Assembly (NCBI RefSeq): GCF_949628215.1
Contig: NC_134276.1
Location: forward strand, 68,054,233 to 68,118,232
DNA length: 64,000 nucleotides
Source of the DNA: Phalacrocorax aristotelis
Taxonomy: Eukaryota > Chordata > Aves > Suliformes > Phalacrocoracidae
Reading direction: 5' to 3'
Shown here: positions 25,306 through 36,707 of the stretch, piece by piece
How the letters are laid out: each line of letters opens with the position of its first letter
Position numbering within the stretch: position 1 is the first letter of the stretch
The notes under the pieces: generated by a model
Database searches by the model: none
The model's input: only the letters and a program-made list of their open reading frames with translations
Told to the model about the DNA's origin: nothing
Made by a program: the position numbers and the translations under genes

Positions 25306-26270
25306 ATCACAGAATCATAGAATGGTTTGGGTTGGAAGGGACCCCTAGAGGTCACCTTGCCCAACCCCCCTGCAGTGAGCAGGGACATCTTCAACTAGAT
25401 CAGGTTGCTCAGGGCCCCGTCCAGCCTGACCTTGAATGTTGCCAGGGATGGGGCCTCCACTACCTCTCTGGGCAGCCTGTGCCAGTGTTTCACCACCCCC
25501 AGTGTAAAAAATTTCTTCCTTATATCTGGTCTGAATCTATACCAGACCCTAATAAAATGTCTGTCCCCCTCTTATAAGCCTCTCTAAGTATTGAAAGGCT
25601 GCAATAAGGTGTCCCCACAGCCTTCTCTTCTCCAGGCTGAACAACCACAACTCTCTCAGCCTGTCCTCATAGGAGAGGTGCTCCTCTGATCACTTTTGTG
25701 GCCTCCTCTGTACTGGCTCCAACAGCTCCCTGTCCTTCTTGTGCTGAGGGCCCCAGAGCTGGACACAGGACTCCAGGTGGGGTCTCACCAGAGCAGAGCA
25801 GAGGGGCAGAATCACCTCCCTCGACCTGCTGGCCACGTTGCTTTTGACGCAGCCCAGGATTCAGTTGGCTTTCTGGGCTACGAGCACACACTGCTGACTC
25901 ATGTCTAGCTTTTCATCCACCAGTACCCCTGAGTCCTTCTCTGCAGGGCTGCTCTCAATGCCTTCATCCCCCAGCCTGTACTGATATCAGGGGTTGCCCC
26001 AGCCCAGGTGCAGCACCTTACACTTGGCCTTGCTGAACCTCAAGGTTCACACAGGCCTGCTTCTTGAGCTTATCCAGGCCCCTCTGAAATGCATCCTGTC
26101 CCTCAGGCATGCCATCTGCACCCCTCAGGTTGGTGTTGTCTGCAAACTTGCTGAGGGTGCACTGGATCCCACTGCCTATGTCCCTGATGAAGATATTAAA
26201 CAGCACTCGTCCCATTACGGACCCCTGAGGGACACCACTTGTCACTGATCTCCATCTAGACATTGAGCCA
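25306..26270 (-). mobile_element. CR1 LINE, 3' part of an element split by a nested CR1
   Basis: On the minus strand this is the 3' portion of a CR1: reverse transcriptase residues [22 protein letters not shown] and FADNT (Asn where the catalytic second Asp is expected), a later degenerate ORF, the 3' UTR, and the terminal ATTCTATGATTCTGTGAT repeat at 25306-25323. Its 5' continuation is at 27156-27338 on the far side of the plus-strand CR1 insert. It is in sense orientation relative to SH3RF3 and inactive. Confidence 0.93.
26264..26270. repeat. Left copy of 7-bp target-site duplication (TGAGCCA)
   Basis: TGAGCCA here recurs at 27156-27162 on the other side of the nested CR1. Keeping one copy restores a continuous host CR1 reading frame. 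The first two bases of the right copy could also belong to the insert's tail, so the true duplication may be 5-7 bp. Confidence 0.7.
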
Positions 26271-27155
26271 ATACGGTATCATGCTGGGAGGAGTGGCTGA
26301 TACACCAGAAGGCTGTGCTGCCATCCAACGAGACCTGGACAGGCTGGAGAGCTGGGCCAAGGGGAAACTCACGAAATTCAACATAAGCAAGTGCAAGGTC
26401 CTGCACCTGGGGAGGAACAACCCCAGGCACCAGTACAGGCTGGGGGCTGACCTGCTGGAAAGCGGCTCTGTTGAGAAGGACCTGGGAGTGCTGGTGGGCA
26501 GCAAGCTGACCATGAGCCAGCACTGTGCCCTTGTGGCCAAGAAGGTCAACGGTACCCTGGGCTGCATTAAAAGGAGCGTGGGCAGCAGGTCGAGGGAGGC
26601 TATCCTCCCCCTCTACTCTGCCCTAGTGAGACCACATTTGGAGTACTGTGTCCAGGTTTGGGCCCCCCAGTTTAAGAAGGACAGGGAACTGCTTGAGCAA
26701 GTCCAGTGGAGAGCTGCCAAGATGATCAGGGGACTGGAGCATCACCCGCATGAGGAAAGTCTGAGAGACTTGGGTTTGTTCAGCCTAGAGAAGAGAGGGC
26801 TGAGGGGGGGATCTCATCAATACTTATAAATATCTGAAGGGTGGGTGTCAAGAGGATGGGGCCAGACTTTTCAGTGGTGCCCAACGACAGGACAAGGGGC
26901 AATAGGCACAAGCTGGAACACTGGAAGTTCCACTTAAATATGAGGAAAAAACTTCTTTCCTGTGAGGGTGCCAGAGCAGTGGCACAGGCTGCCCAGGGAG
27001 GCTGTGGAGTCTCCTTCCCTGGAGACATTCAAACCCCACCTGGACGTGTTCCTGTGCCCCCTGCTCTAGGTGTGCCTGCTCAAGCAGGGGGGTTGGACGA
27101 GATGATCTCCAGAGGTCCCTTCCAACCCCTACCATTCTGTGATTCTGTGATGCTG
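26271..27155 (+). mobile_element. CR1 LINE, younger 885-bp copy nested inside another CR1
   Basis: A 5'-truncated CR1 in opposite orientation to its host element. It has the best preserved ORF2 tail in the window, an uninterrupted frame to 26829 with [30 protein letters not shown] and [16 protein letters not shown], followed by a frameshift. It ends with GATGATCTCCAGAGGTCCC and an ATTCTGTGATTCTGTG tail. TGAGCCA occurs directly before (26264-26270) and again after (27156-27162), consistent with a target-site duplication. The low decay points to a relatively recent insertion. It is antisense to SH3RF3. Confidence 0.93.
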
Positions 27156-27162
27156 TGAGCCA
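27156..27162. repeat. Right copy of 7-bp target-site duplication (TGAGCCA)
   Basis: Matches the copy at 26264-26270 exactly and follows directly on the ATTCTGTG-type tail of the nested CR1 (the TG is shared with the last tail unit). Confidence 0.7.
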
Positions 27163-27338
27163 TTGATCACTACCCTCTGGATGAGACCATCCAACTGATT
27201 CCTCATCCACTGAACATTCCACCCATCAAATCCATATCTCTCAAATTCAGAGAGAAGGATGTTGTGGGGGACCATGTCAAAGTCATTACAGAAGTCCAGA
27301 CAGATGACATACATAGCTCTTCCCTTGTCCACTGATGA
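27156..27338 (-). mobile_element. CR1 LINE, 5' part of the split element
   Basis: This minus-strand CR1 ORF2 segment includes reverse transcriptase motif A ([18 protein letters not shown]), followed by FDGWNVQW and [12 protein letters not shown]. Read across the nested insert, it is continuous and in frame with the segment ending at 26270, so both are one element. The 5' end near 27338 is a typical CR1 truncation. I see no clear duplication around the whole element. Confidence 0.9.
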
Positions 27339-27759
27339 TGAAAAATTGGGTTTGCAGTGCTCCCACCAACTGCCTGTGGTATCGGCAGAGGTTAGCTAAA
27401 GCAGTTAATGTTTTTCTTCTTATTATGTTTCTTGAGAATGTACTTGGGGTCCCTCAAACCTGGAAGTGAAGCTAAAATGGAGAGATATCAAATGACTTTT
27501 GAAGCACTCTCCAAACCAACAGGGAGCCCCTGTCCTGAACTATTCACAGGGCTTTCTGGGAAACTAGTTTTCAAGTGTCACTTCATTTTGATGAAGTAAT
27601 GATGGGTCTGATCCTGATACAGCTATTCTGCACTCAGGCTTATCAGCAGGCATCCTCCTGAGAGCACAGACTGGGCCCTTTTATATCAATGCTCTTCTGT
27701 GCAGAGCAGGAATATATATCTGCTGCACAGTGGTTTTTTTTTCCCTCAGCACATGTACT

Positions 27760-28590
27760 TTCGCAGTCATCTGGCATTTGGTTAACAGTCAATAACTGTT
27801 TTGCTAATTGCAAAGTAATTAATACAATAAGATAGTTAAAGGGTGCCGACTGATTACCTAAAGCCCGTCTCCTGAGGATTAATATTTCCACAACCACTAC
27901 ATTGCTACTGATGCCTCAGTCATGTTTGTGACAAGGCGAGTATTTATTTAAAATAATATCCTGTCCTCAAGGACTAACTTCAACCTGCCCTGGAGGCTCT
28001 GGACCACTCCCTGAGGCCATTCCCAGTGAGATGGTACCAAAGCAAGGGGCTGCCCGGTGGCAGTCACTAATTTTCTTTACAGATGTTACTCAGGTACCTA
28101 ATGACTGCAGTTCTGAAACTAGGGACTCCACTTTGATGTGACAGTGAGAATACCAGCTTTGGGTCTATGTTTGGATATCTCCACAACTAAACATCCCATT
28201 ACTTGGAAAAACATTTAACTCATTTGGAGTGGAGATTCTGCTCTAAAACCTGAGTACGACCTTTTTATCTTGACACAGCAACACAGCCATGTAGAAAATA
28301 TGTGTTCAAGTGCCATCAAAAATGTGCTTGTTTTCTCTGTCCCTTGCTCAGTAAATCTTGTTGCCACTTCCTTCCTCTGTGGAAAAGCAAATAACAGAGG
28401 TTGAAACATGTGCTGCTGGCTGGCTGCAGGAATATGGTCTATCATGCTATCATCGGTGGAACTGCTACACTTATATTATGAAGCTTTGCCAATTACAGCC
28501 ATTATGCAAATGAATGCACACATTATTTCAAACACTCTGCTGCAGTGTTGATTAATTAAATTATCAGAGTGGAACAATTGTAGCTAAGAC
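27760..28590. promoter_or_regulatory. Intronic AT-rich segments with homeodomain and octamer motifs
   Basis: Two clusters stand out. One at about 27760-27950 has GTTAACAGTC, TTGCTAATTGC and AAGTAATTAATAC. The other at about 28440-28590 has TTATGCAAATGAATG, an exact ATGCAAAT octamer, and GATTAATTAAATTATC. No repeat is recognised. A regulatory role is inferred from motif clustering only. Confidence 0.25.
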
Positions 28591-31500
28591 GATGCCAAGT
28601 TTCAGATCTTGCAACTCTATGCAGAGCCACAGATCACTGGAGCTCTGCACCAGGATCTCAAGAGGTGTTGAGAAAGAAGAGGGTCAGACCACAACAGCAG
28701 CCAGGTGGTGCAGAGGTACTCCCAGGCCCTTTAAGCAGATCAGGAAACAGAAACAAAGAAAAAGGGAGGTGTCTTGGGCAGGGTTGTCCCAAAGACCCAG
28801 GGGGACTGCCAACACCTCACATCATACCTTAAGCACAAAGCTGTCCTTTTAAAGCCAGACTACATCCCAGGAGTGAGGAGCTGCTAGTCCCTAAATGGTT
28901 CACATGAGCAGGGATGTGACCACGCTAAACAGGAATGTGCCCATCATCGTTAAAGGGGTTCTACACATCATCCCCTTAGAGATTTAGAAGAATAAATCTC
29001 AGTCACTGCATTACCAAATTAAGTACTTTTTCCCATTTAAGGAAACCCCAAATGCTATGGTATAAATTAAATTAACTGTGGTACTTCACAGGAGAGCACC
29101 GAAGTGTTTTTGATAGAATAATGAAATCCTATATATGAAAGACCTTGCAAATCGGTTTAAGATATCCTCCGTGAGAGATGGAAAAAGATGCTATGCTTTT
29201 TTCCCTGGAGAGGCTTTTGAAGCGGGGCCTGGGAGAGGCAGCAAGCCCAGTGAGGGCATGGGCTACCCGCTGGCAGGTCGCTGCTGTGCCGCCCCTCCAG
29301 ACCTCCAGGTGGCATCTCAGCCTAGGTTATCCTCTGGAACTGAACTGCAAATACATATATTAGGCATATTTTATTTGGCTGAAAAGATCCCTTTCTTCCC
29401 TCCCAGACATCCTCCCTCATTCCCAAAAAGGCAGTCCTGCATACTTCTGTTTATACCTCCCCTTTTCATTTCACATCTTTGAGAAGCTACTCTAAAACTG
29501 TAGGTTTTCTTAAACCAGACCACTTCCTGGCATGGTAGATGGATGTCAGAGCAATCTCAGTTTTGTCTGTGTCGCATTACACCTCCAAACTACCAACTTT
29601 AAAAAATGCTAATTAGCTGGGCAAAAATTGTGATGACCTCTGCCTATTATTGACAATGTTTTGTATTCTCTGTTGTAAATCGTACTTTCGGATAGTTGTA
29701 ATTCTGGCAAATATTAACCATTTTGGCCCAAACTCACCACAGCAGTTGACTGTGTCAGGCTGATGGTCCCACATTCAGCCCAAATGGTTTCATCACCTCC
29801 AGGAATAACGTGAGGGTTTTTGCAGCACTAGCAGGACCCAGGTGAGTGCTTCCACAAACTGCTCTCAGGTCCCCATACTTGGGAGCAAAGACCTGTCCTG
29901 TGGTCCTGCTGGTCTGTCAAGGATGGTGTCCCTTCAGAAAAGCACCTGCTTTCAGCCAGGTTAAAAGCATTCAAACCACCTCAAAATTGCATATCCTAGT
30001 AGAGGCTTGTATGAGCACTGAAGGTTAAATCTCTGCTGATTCATGCTCCAAGATGTCCTAGCTCTGCAGGACCTCAGAGGTTGCATTTCTCTTCCTTTCC
30101 CACCAATGGGCTCCTCTGATGTTTTTCTCTCAGGGCACAGATTTGATATTGGACTTCCCCACTGCTGGCTGCTGTGGCACCCTTGGGTTGGACACTTCAT
30201 CCCCAGAGGGGACTGTCCAGGATGGGCAGGGGCCTGGGGAGTGTCCTTGGTGCCCAAGAGAAAACACATGAGGAGAGGCTGTGAGTAGTATCAGCAAGGA
30301 CTGGGGACAGGGTTTGCCTGAGCAGGGAAACCTCAGAGGGCTGGAGAGCAGGCTAAGGCAAGGGAGGGGTGAAGGGAGAGTGAAGCTGATGGGAGAAAAA
30401 CTGGGAGCGGAGGGAGAAATGGGACCATGATGAAAACTGGAAGGCCTGACAGAAGGTGTGCGTATGGCTGCTGAGGCGGGCAGCTGTGCTGAGCTGAGCC
30501 TGGGAGAGCAAAGAGCCTTGGTGGGAGGGAGCCTGGGGCTGGGACATGACATCCTGTGGGGCAGGAGACTGGATGGGTAGAGGCTGGCACTGGGGCTGAG
30601 GGTGGGACGGGGACCCTGGCAGCAATTAACTCACTGAGAGCTGGGAATATGTCCATCATCTCTGTCCCTCTGCTGTCAGCAAAGACCTGGGAATCCCACT
30701 GTCCCATGTCTTCACAGCAGTCAAAAGAATCACCTCTCCCACCCAGCTCTCCCTTTGCTACTGCTGCTGACATCTGCAAGGTGCAGCTAAGACTCCTAAC
30801 CTCAAATAGATGTTACATGATGGAAGTTCTGGGTTTGTTTCCTTTAAAAAAGCAAACTGTCTAAAAATATCATGTATGTAGATGCGTAAAGACATCCACT
30901 ACTTTAACAAAACAGGAATGTTTCACATCCATGAATCTGAGATGAAGAAACAGGCAACTAAAATTGCCCATGACTTCACTTTTTCTTGTGTGCAATATAA
31001 TTTTTCATTACATGATTGCATACTATTTTTCCCATAAAGAGGCCTCATTTAGTGCACAAGATGTCCCGCTCTGGACGTGAGTCAAGGCTTTGACACAGAA
31101 GAAATGTGTGGCTGCCAAAGCCACCCCATCTTTTGCAGAGGTTGGAGGATATATAGTAAGTGACCACAGCTAAACTCAGAGTAGCACAGGTGTGGGGAAA
31201 GTGGCTTCTTTGACTCCTCCAGCTGCAAAGCCTCGTGCTACACTTTCCATGGAGCGCGACTCATCTCATGCACCCTCACTGCGTAGGAGTCAGTTGTCTG
31301 GGCTAAATTACTCATGCAGGCTCTCTGTCAGTGCGCACAGACAGGCATTGAACAGTATTGAGCAGAACTGATCAGTAATTAAGGGCTGGGCTCAGGCCTG
31401 GATGCTGAGACAAAAAACCCCAAAATACTGAGTATCTATTCAATGAGTAAATAAGTGCATTCAGGACACTAGAGAAACATAGAACTAGAGAAACTTATGA

Positions 31501-34500
31501 AAACCGATGTAGAATGAGGCAAATTAGGTCTGCAGGGCTAACCTCCAAGCCGGTCCCATTCAGAGTGCTTGAATTCAGATGCTTGATGCTGGTTTCTGTT
31601 TGTCAAAGTATCATGCACCCAGGACAGGTTTCAGGAGTCCAGCCCTGTGACACCAACAGGTCCCTTGTGTGTTAGGGATACACAGTTAGTTTTGTGTGGG
31701 ATAGGTAATCAGTGAAAATGAGGCATCTAGCCCAGTTAACTACTGCTCTTGCTTATCAGTGGAGCTCTACTTCTCCATCCTTTTATTGGCAGACTGCAGG
31801 GACCTGCAAAGTGCCTCTGCACACTACAGGCCAGAACCTGCTTCACTGTATTACGGTGTCTGAATCAGCACAAAGTCTGAATTAGAAGAACAAATCTCAG
31901 TTGGATCTTTTACCCTTCTGCTGGAAATATTGCAGGATTCGATTTCTGAGATGGTTAATTCTAATTTCTCATTCCTGAGGCAGGTATGCCTAGTCAGAGG
32001 AGCGCTTTACCATGTGCATACATGTCACTGTTCAGTCAGAACTTACTCTTGGGGTCATTTCTCTAGTATCACTTTCCAGGGAAGAAAAACCCCTTCCTTT
32101 GCTTTCCCTTTTGGCAAAGAAGATACACATGCACAGCAATTGAAGTCAATGGGGGTTAAGCACATGCTTGAATGCTTCCTTGAATTGGGAGCTCAATTTC
32201 TAACGTGGCAGTGATTTGTAGGAAGGATACATGGAAACATGGAAGGGTCTATTTTAAAGGTCAAACTCACTGCTCCTGTCTTATTCTGCAGCACTGTTGT
32301 GGTTACAACTTGCTTGAAGGCTCCATGAAAACCACAGAAACACGGCACAGATATGCCAGTCGTGACAGCAAGTCTGGATACGACCACTTTATCAGAATAT
32401 AACATGGCAGAATTAGTGCCAGTTACTACAGAAGAGTCAACAATGCGTGACATGTTTTACTCAGGTTTGCATCTGGGAACAGTGCCAGGCAGCAAGGGGA
32501 ACATGACTCACGCACGCACACATGCACGCTCGGCTCTCCTGTTTTGCTTAATGTACAGTCATATTTTCTTGAAGGGGGTGGCACGGAAAGTATTTTGCTT
32601 TGGCGCTGCTAGGCAGACAGCACACTCCTCTCCCACGTGAACTGACAGCGTCGGTGGGATGTGGGCAAGTCTCTGGCCCAGGTCCCACCTCACCACAGCG
32701 CATCCCTGTACTAGTTCTGTTTCTTTCACCAGCAGAAAGTGGATGGAGCAGTAGGTGGAGAAAGGCATGTGGGGCACATGCAGCCTGATGGGGTAGTCAC
32801 CTGACAGCCAATCACGGCAACACAAAGTGACAAGGACACCACCTGGGAAATTTCTCCGCTCTGCTGCTCGGACTGCTGGGTGCTTTATGGCAGAGAGCAG
32901 CTGAAGGAAGGTGGTTTTATAAACGGTAGTGGGAAACTACACCCAGAAGGCAGAGATGGACACTAACTATCCCAGCAAACCAGCTAAATGACGGGAGAGC
33001 TAGGAGCAATTTCCTTTCTAATCCAGCCATCTATAACCAGGTTCTGTAATATCAAGTAGGTTAAGATAAAACAATTGTTTTCCTCAATCTCCCCATGCAC
33101 AAAAAATGAATGAGAGCATAAACATTAGCAGCATCTCCAAGCAGGCAAAGCTCACTTCACCTTCCTGTCTGTCTGGCTGCAACTCCCACGAAGGGCTGTG
33201 CTGTCAGGCAGCAGAATAGGCAATTCTGCCCTTAACTCACAGCGTCGAGCAATCAGGGCCTTTTAATGCACCTCTGACATGGCTAGTGGCATGACCGCTT
33301 GGGTTTGATCAGCAGCCTGGATGTGGCGAGTGCTGGAGCTGCAAGCCAACCTCTATGGGAGAAGTAGCAGTCCTCTGCTGCCTGCCTGAGCCTCATTTCG
33401 AATGCCGTAAATATTAAGGAATGTGTTACTTCTTCCAACCTTTCAGTGCTCTGTCTCTATGCGCACAGATGGGCGTTGGGAGACAGAAAGCCAAGTACAG
33501 CTAAGTGAACTGAAATGCTTTGCAGCTTTTAAAAATTTCATCCAGCATCTGAATCTGTTTATCTAACCTTCTTTTTTCCTCTCCTCCCTTTTCTTTCTCA
33601 GAGAATTGCTCCTACTGTGCAGATGAAATGCACTAAAATGCAAACAAGCAAAATATGGAGCTGAGTGACGTTCAATACGAGTTCCTCCATGGCCAGATGT
33701 GAAAGGAACAAGTGGTTTGAAAACCGTAATTTGTTTTAAAAAAAATATAATTTGGTACTTCTGAGCAATTTGATGATTTAATGAGCACAGATGGATGTGG
33801 GATGAATTTCTAGGAGACAAGTGTTTAATGTATCTGCTCAGATTATTCCAGGACTAAGCATTATCCTTCCTAGTGCATGAAGGTAATTAATATTTCCCAT
33901 TATGGGCATGAAAAAACCCATATGATCAGTTAAGGAATGCAGATACACCAATGATATGGAAGTTAATTCATAAATCAATTAGAGAATCTTGCCTGCTGTG
34001 TATAATTAGGGTTACTTCAATTATAGCTTATTTTCAGATTTAAGACTCAGAAATTAAAGTGCTTAAAATCAGAGTAAGTTCCTTACCACCATATACTGCA
34101 ATTGGAAGTATTTACTCAGTTTTAGCAGTCTAAATCTATTTACTCCTAATTTCAGCACAGCTGAGAAGACTCAGCTAACCCCTGTCCCTCTGGTTCTATT
34201 CTGACACTTAAAATTGTCATCAGTTAAATGTTTCACTATCTGGACCATCCTGAGGTGAACTGAGAAATCTGTAGGATGTGGGACTAGCCCTGGCATATTA
34301 AGTAATGTGTCTGGACTTCTCTTTCAGAGCAGCACTGCAACAGCCAGCTCTGGAGATGTCAGGGGATGTTCTTCCCAGCTTCTTTTCATGGCTACGTTTA
34401 ACTGAAGGTGTAGCATTCCACTGATTTAGTTACACTGGTGCTAAATCTGGTTTATATTGGCTTAGCTTTTCTTATAGCATTAATCTAAACTGATGTATAC

Positions 34501-36369
34501 CAAATTAGGTGTGCCTAAATAGGGATTAGTTTTTCACTCTTTTTACTAAATTCCCTTTTCATGGATTTTAAGGACACGAGACTACTGTGAGAGTCTGCTC
34601 TCACTGAGAGCATGCTGAAGGACTTGCCTGTATTTATTTCTGCTTCAAGTCCAATAGCTGCACTTGAACAATAGCATCTCTTTTAGACAAAACGCCTAAT
34701 CTAGAGTAAAAATATTACCTTGGCTGTCTTTTACAGACTTGCCAAGCCATTCCTAAGCCTGCTCTTTAGCAGGTGTATCAGAGCTCCCTGTATCACTGAC
34801 TGCAAGTATATAATTTAAAATCTTCCATCATTCTTATGATGCTTCTTTGAGGCCACTCCACTTTGCCTCAGATTTGGCTGTTCTGAAATACACTGTTACT
34901 CTATGTTCCCCTTACCAATGCATTGAATTATCTCTGTACCAACAGGTCTGCCCTCTTCATCACCTACCTCCCACTTCAGTCCTCCATTCTGCAACAGCAA
35001 AGACTTTATGCTGGACAGTGCAGGTCCAAGACCCAACTCTTCTTGGGCTACATGACATATATGCACAATCATTTTCTAGTGATTCTGATCTAGAGTTAGA
35101 TGTTATGCCAGTGAATCAGTTTTCAATCCACTTAGTATCTGCTGTGTCAGTTGTGCACAGTTTACTCAACAAGACATTTCATGGTAACAAACCAGATGCC
35201 TTAGAAAAGTTTAAATATGTTACAGCGTCATTGTTACCTTCCCAAACAAATTTCAACCAGCATTCAGTAGAACATTGTGTAAGGTATGAACTATCCTGTA
35301 GCATCCCTTATTATGCCCTGCCTCATCTCCTCCGTGACCCCAACTGGATTCAGGGTCAGGTGGCCTGCCCAGTCCATTCCCTTCAGCCTCTTTCATACAT
35401 TCAGACAGAAACAGTTTCTTTCAAACTTCGGGAACTTCACTATTGTTCCAAAATTTCTTTAAATATCAATCCAGAGAGTTCCCCAGACTGCTTTTTGAAA
35501 ACTCTTTGATGCTTTTGTAAAAAACATGTTCTCCTCAATCACTTTTTGAGTGGAGACCATTTCAATAGCATCGTTTCAGTGCATTATCTGTTCCTTTCCC
35601 AGTCCTCAAACTGTAGTCTTGTAGAAAATATTTACCTGAAGCCAATACGACTCTGCACATGGAGACCTAGCTTTTTTCTGTACCCCTGTTACTAGTCAGT
35701 TATTTCTGTCTCCATCTGCTTTTGTATTTTGGTGTTCCTACTCTACTCTTTTTGGCTTTGCAAGGTCAGTTACTCTACGGTGCCAAGGTGCAAGCAGGCT
35801 GCTGAAATGAGCTCCAGAATCACTGGTACATTCCTTTCTAGAAATGAGCTATATTTTTGGTAACAGTCACTGAAGATGTAACTGCCTGTAAATATCCTGA
35901 ACAAGGAGAATTTGAAACAGTCTTTGGTATTGCAGAATAGGCCAGAAAGGGCCTTGATGAGCAAACACATCACCCCGTTGCCCCCAGGCAGGAAGCACCA
36001 CATGACAATTCCATCAGTTTATTAAAACATAGGGATCCCACTTAAAAAGTGGCCTTTGCCAGCAGAATTTACACCCTCTGGGGTGAGAAAGCACTGCTGT
36101 CCTCCATATTTAGACCAGGGCTGTATGGTGTCAGGGTCAGGTGCTGCTCACCACATTTTTAATCAATGAATGTTAAACCTGCACTGTGTGTCAAACGATT
36201 TTCAATGGGCAGATGCATGTAAGCCCTGTCTTCCTAAAAGACAGCTAAGCCACCTACAGTCAATGCTCAGAGCAGCAAAACCGCAACAAACCTTGAGCAA
36301 GTTAAACTTGCAGCCCTCCTCCAAATGCTCCCTGAGGATGCAGGTGACCTCAGGAGATACACAGCTTAC

Positions 36370-36707
36370 CTTTCCCGCGGCAAAGGCTTGGGCTCTGGCC
36401 GAATAGCTGCCATGGAAGAGAGGGGCTGCCTGGCAGGAGAAGGGATGGAAAAATTCAAATCCAAAGAGCCTGTTTTCCTGTGCAGAGGCTCCAGCCCCAT
36501 GGCTCCCTGCATTTCACTCTCAATAGGGCATGAGCCAGCCCTGCCGTGGCTGGAGAGGGAGGAGAGCTCAGGTCCCACTGCCCCTTGCAGGACTCCTTCA
36601 ATGGCTGCCTGGGGGTCGTGTGTGGGGGACACGGACGGTGGGGAACGTGACTTCTTTTTTGTTGATGCTCCTGCTAGAAGTTTCAGCAGCCCGCTTTTCT
36701 TCTCCTT
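36370..36707 (-). CDS. SH3RF3: SH3RF3 penultimate coding exon, conserved Lys-rich and Ser-rich block
   Basis: This 338-nt exon lies between the acceptor TTCCTTTGCAG (AG at 36709-36708) and a GTAAGC donor at 36369-36364. It begins in phase 0 and leaves AG of a split Arg codon, completed by the first G of the terminal exon. It encodes 112 residues: a polybasic, hydrophobic start (KEKKSGLLKLLAGASTKKK), a Ser/Pro stretch (SRSPPSVSPTHDP), then HGRAGSCPIESEMQG, HRKTGSLDLNF and a Pro-rich end. From my knowledge of the family, this block matches SH3RF3 closely. The SH3RF1 (POSH) counterpart is related but clearly different, for example in the residues after the LLKLL motif. Function follows from the family: scaffolding of the Rac/JNK module and self-ubiquitination. 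Nothing in this exon is itself catalytic. Confidence 0.92.

Larger units (their letters stand above)
24897..36369 (-). other. SH3RF3: SH3RF3 intron, 11.5 kb
   Basis: A phase 2 intron with a GTAAGC donor and a CCAAAG acceptor. Near its 3' end it holds the nested CR1 pair (25306-27338). Further in are AT-rich, homeodomain-motif segments (27760-27950, 28440-28590, 33850-34080), a G-rich purine-biased stretch (30290-30620) and a long open frame without homology (34847-35509). I see no alternative exon with convincing splice sites. Confidence 0.75.

Noticed and set aside
26263-26829. 188-codon plus-strand open frame as a host gene
   Set aside because: It is the C-terminal part of CR1 ORF2 in the nested, 5'-truncated copy.
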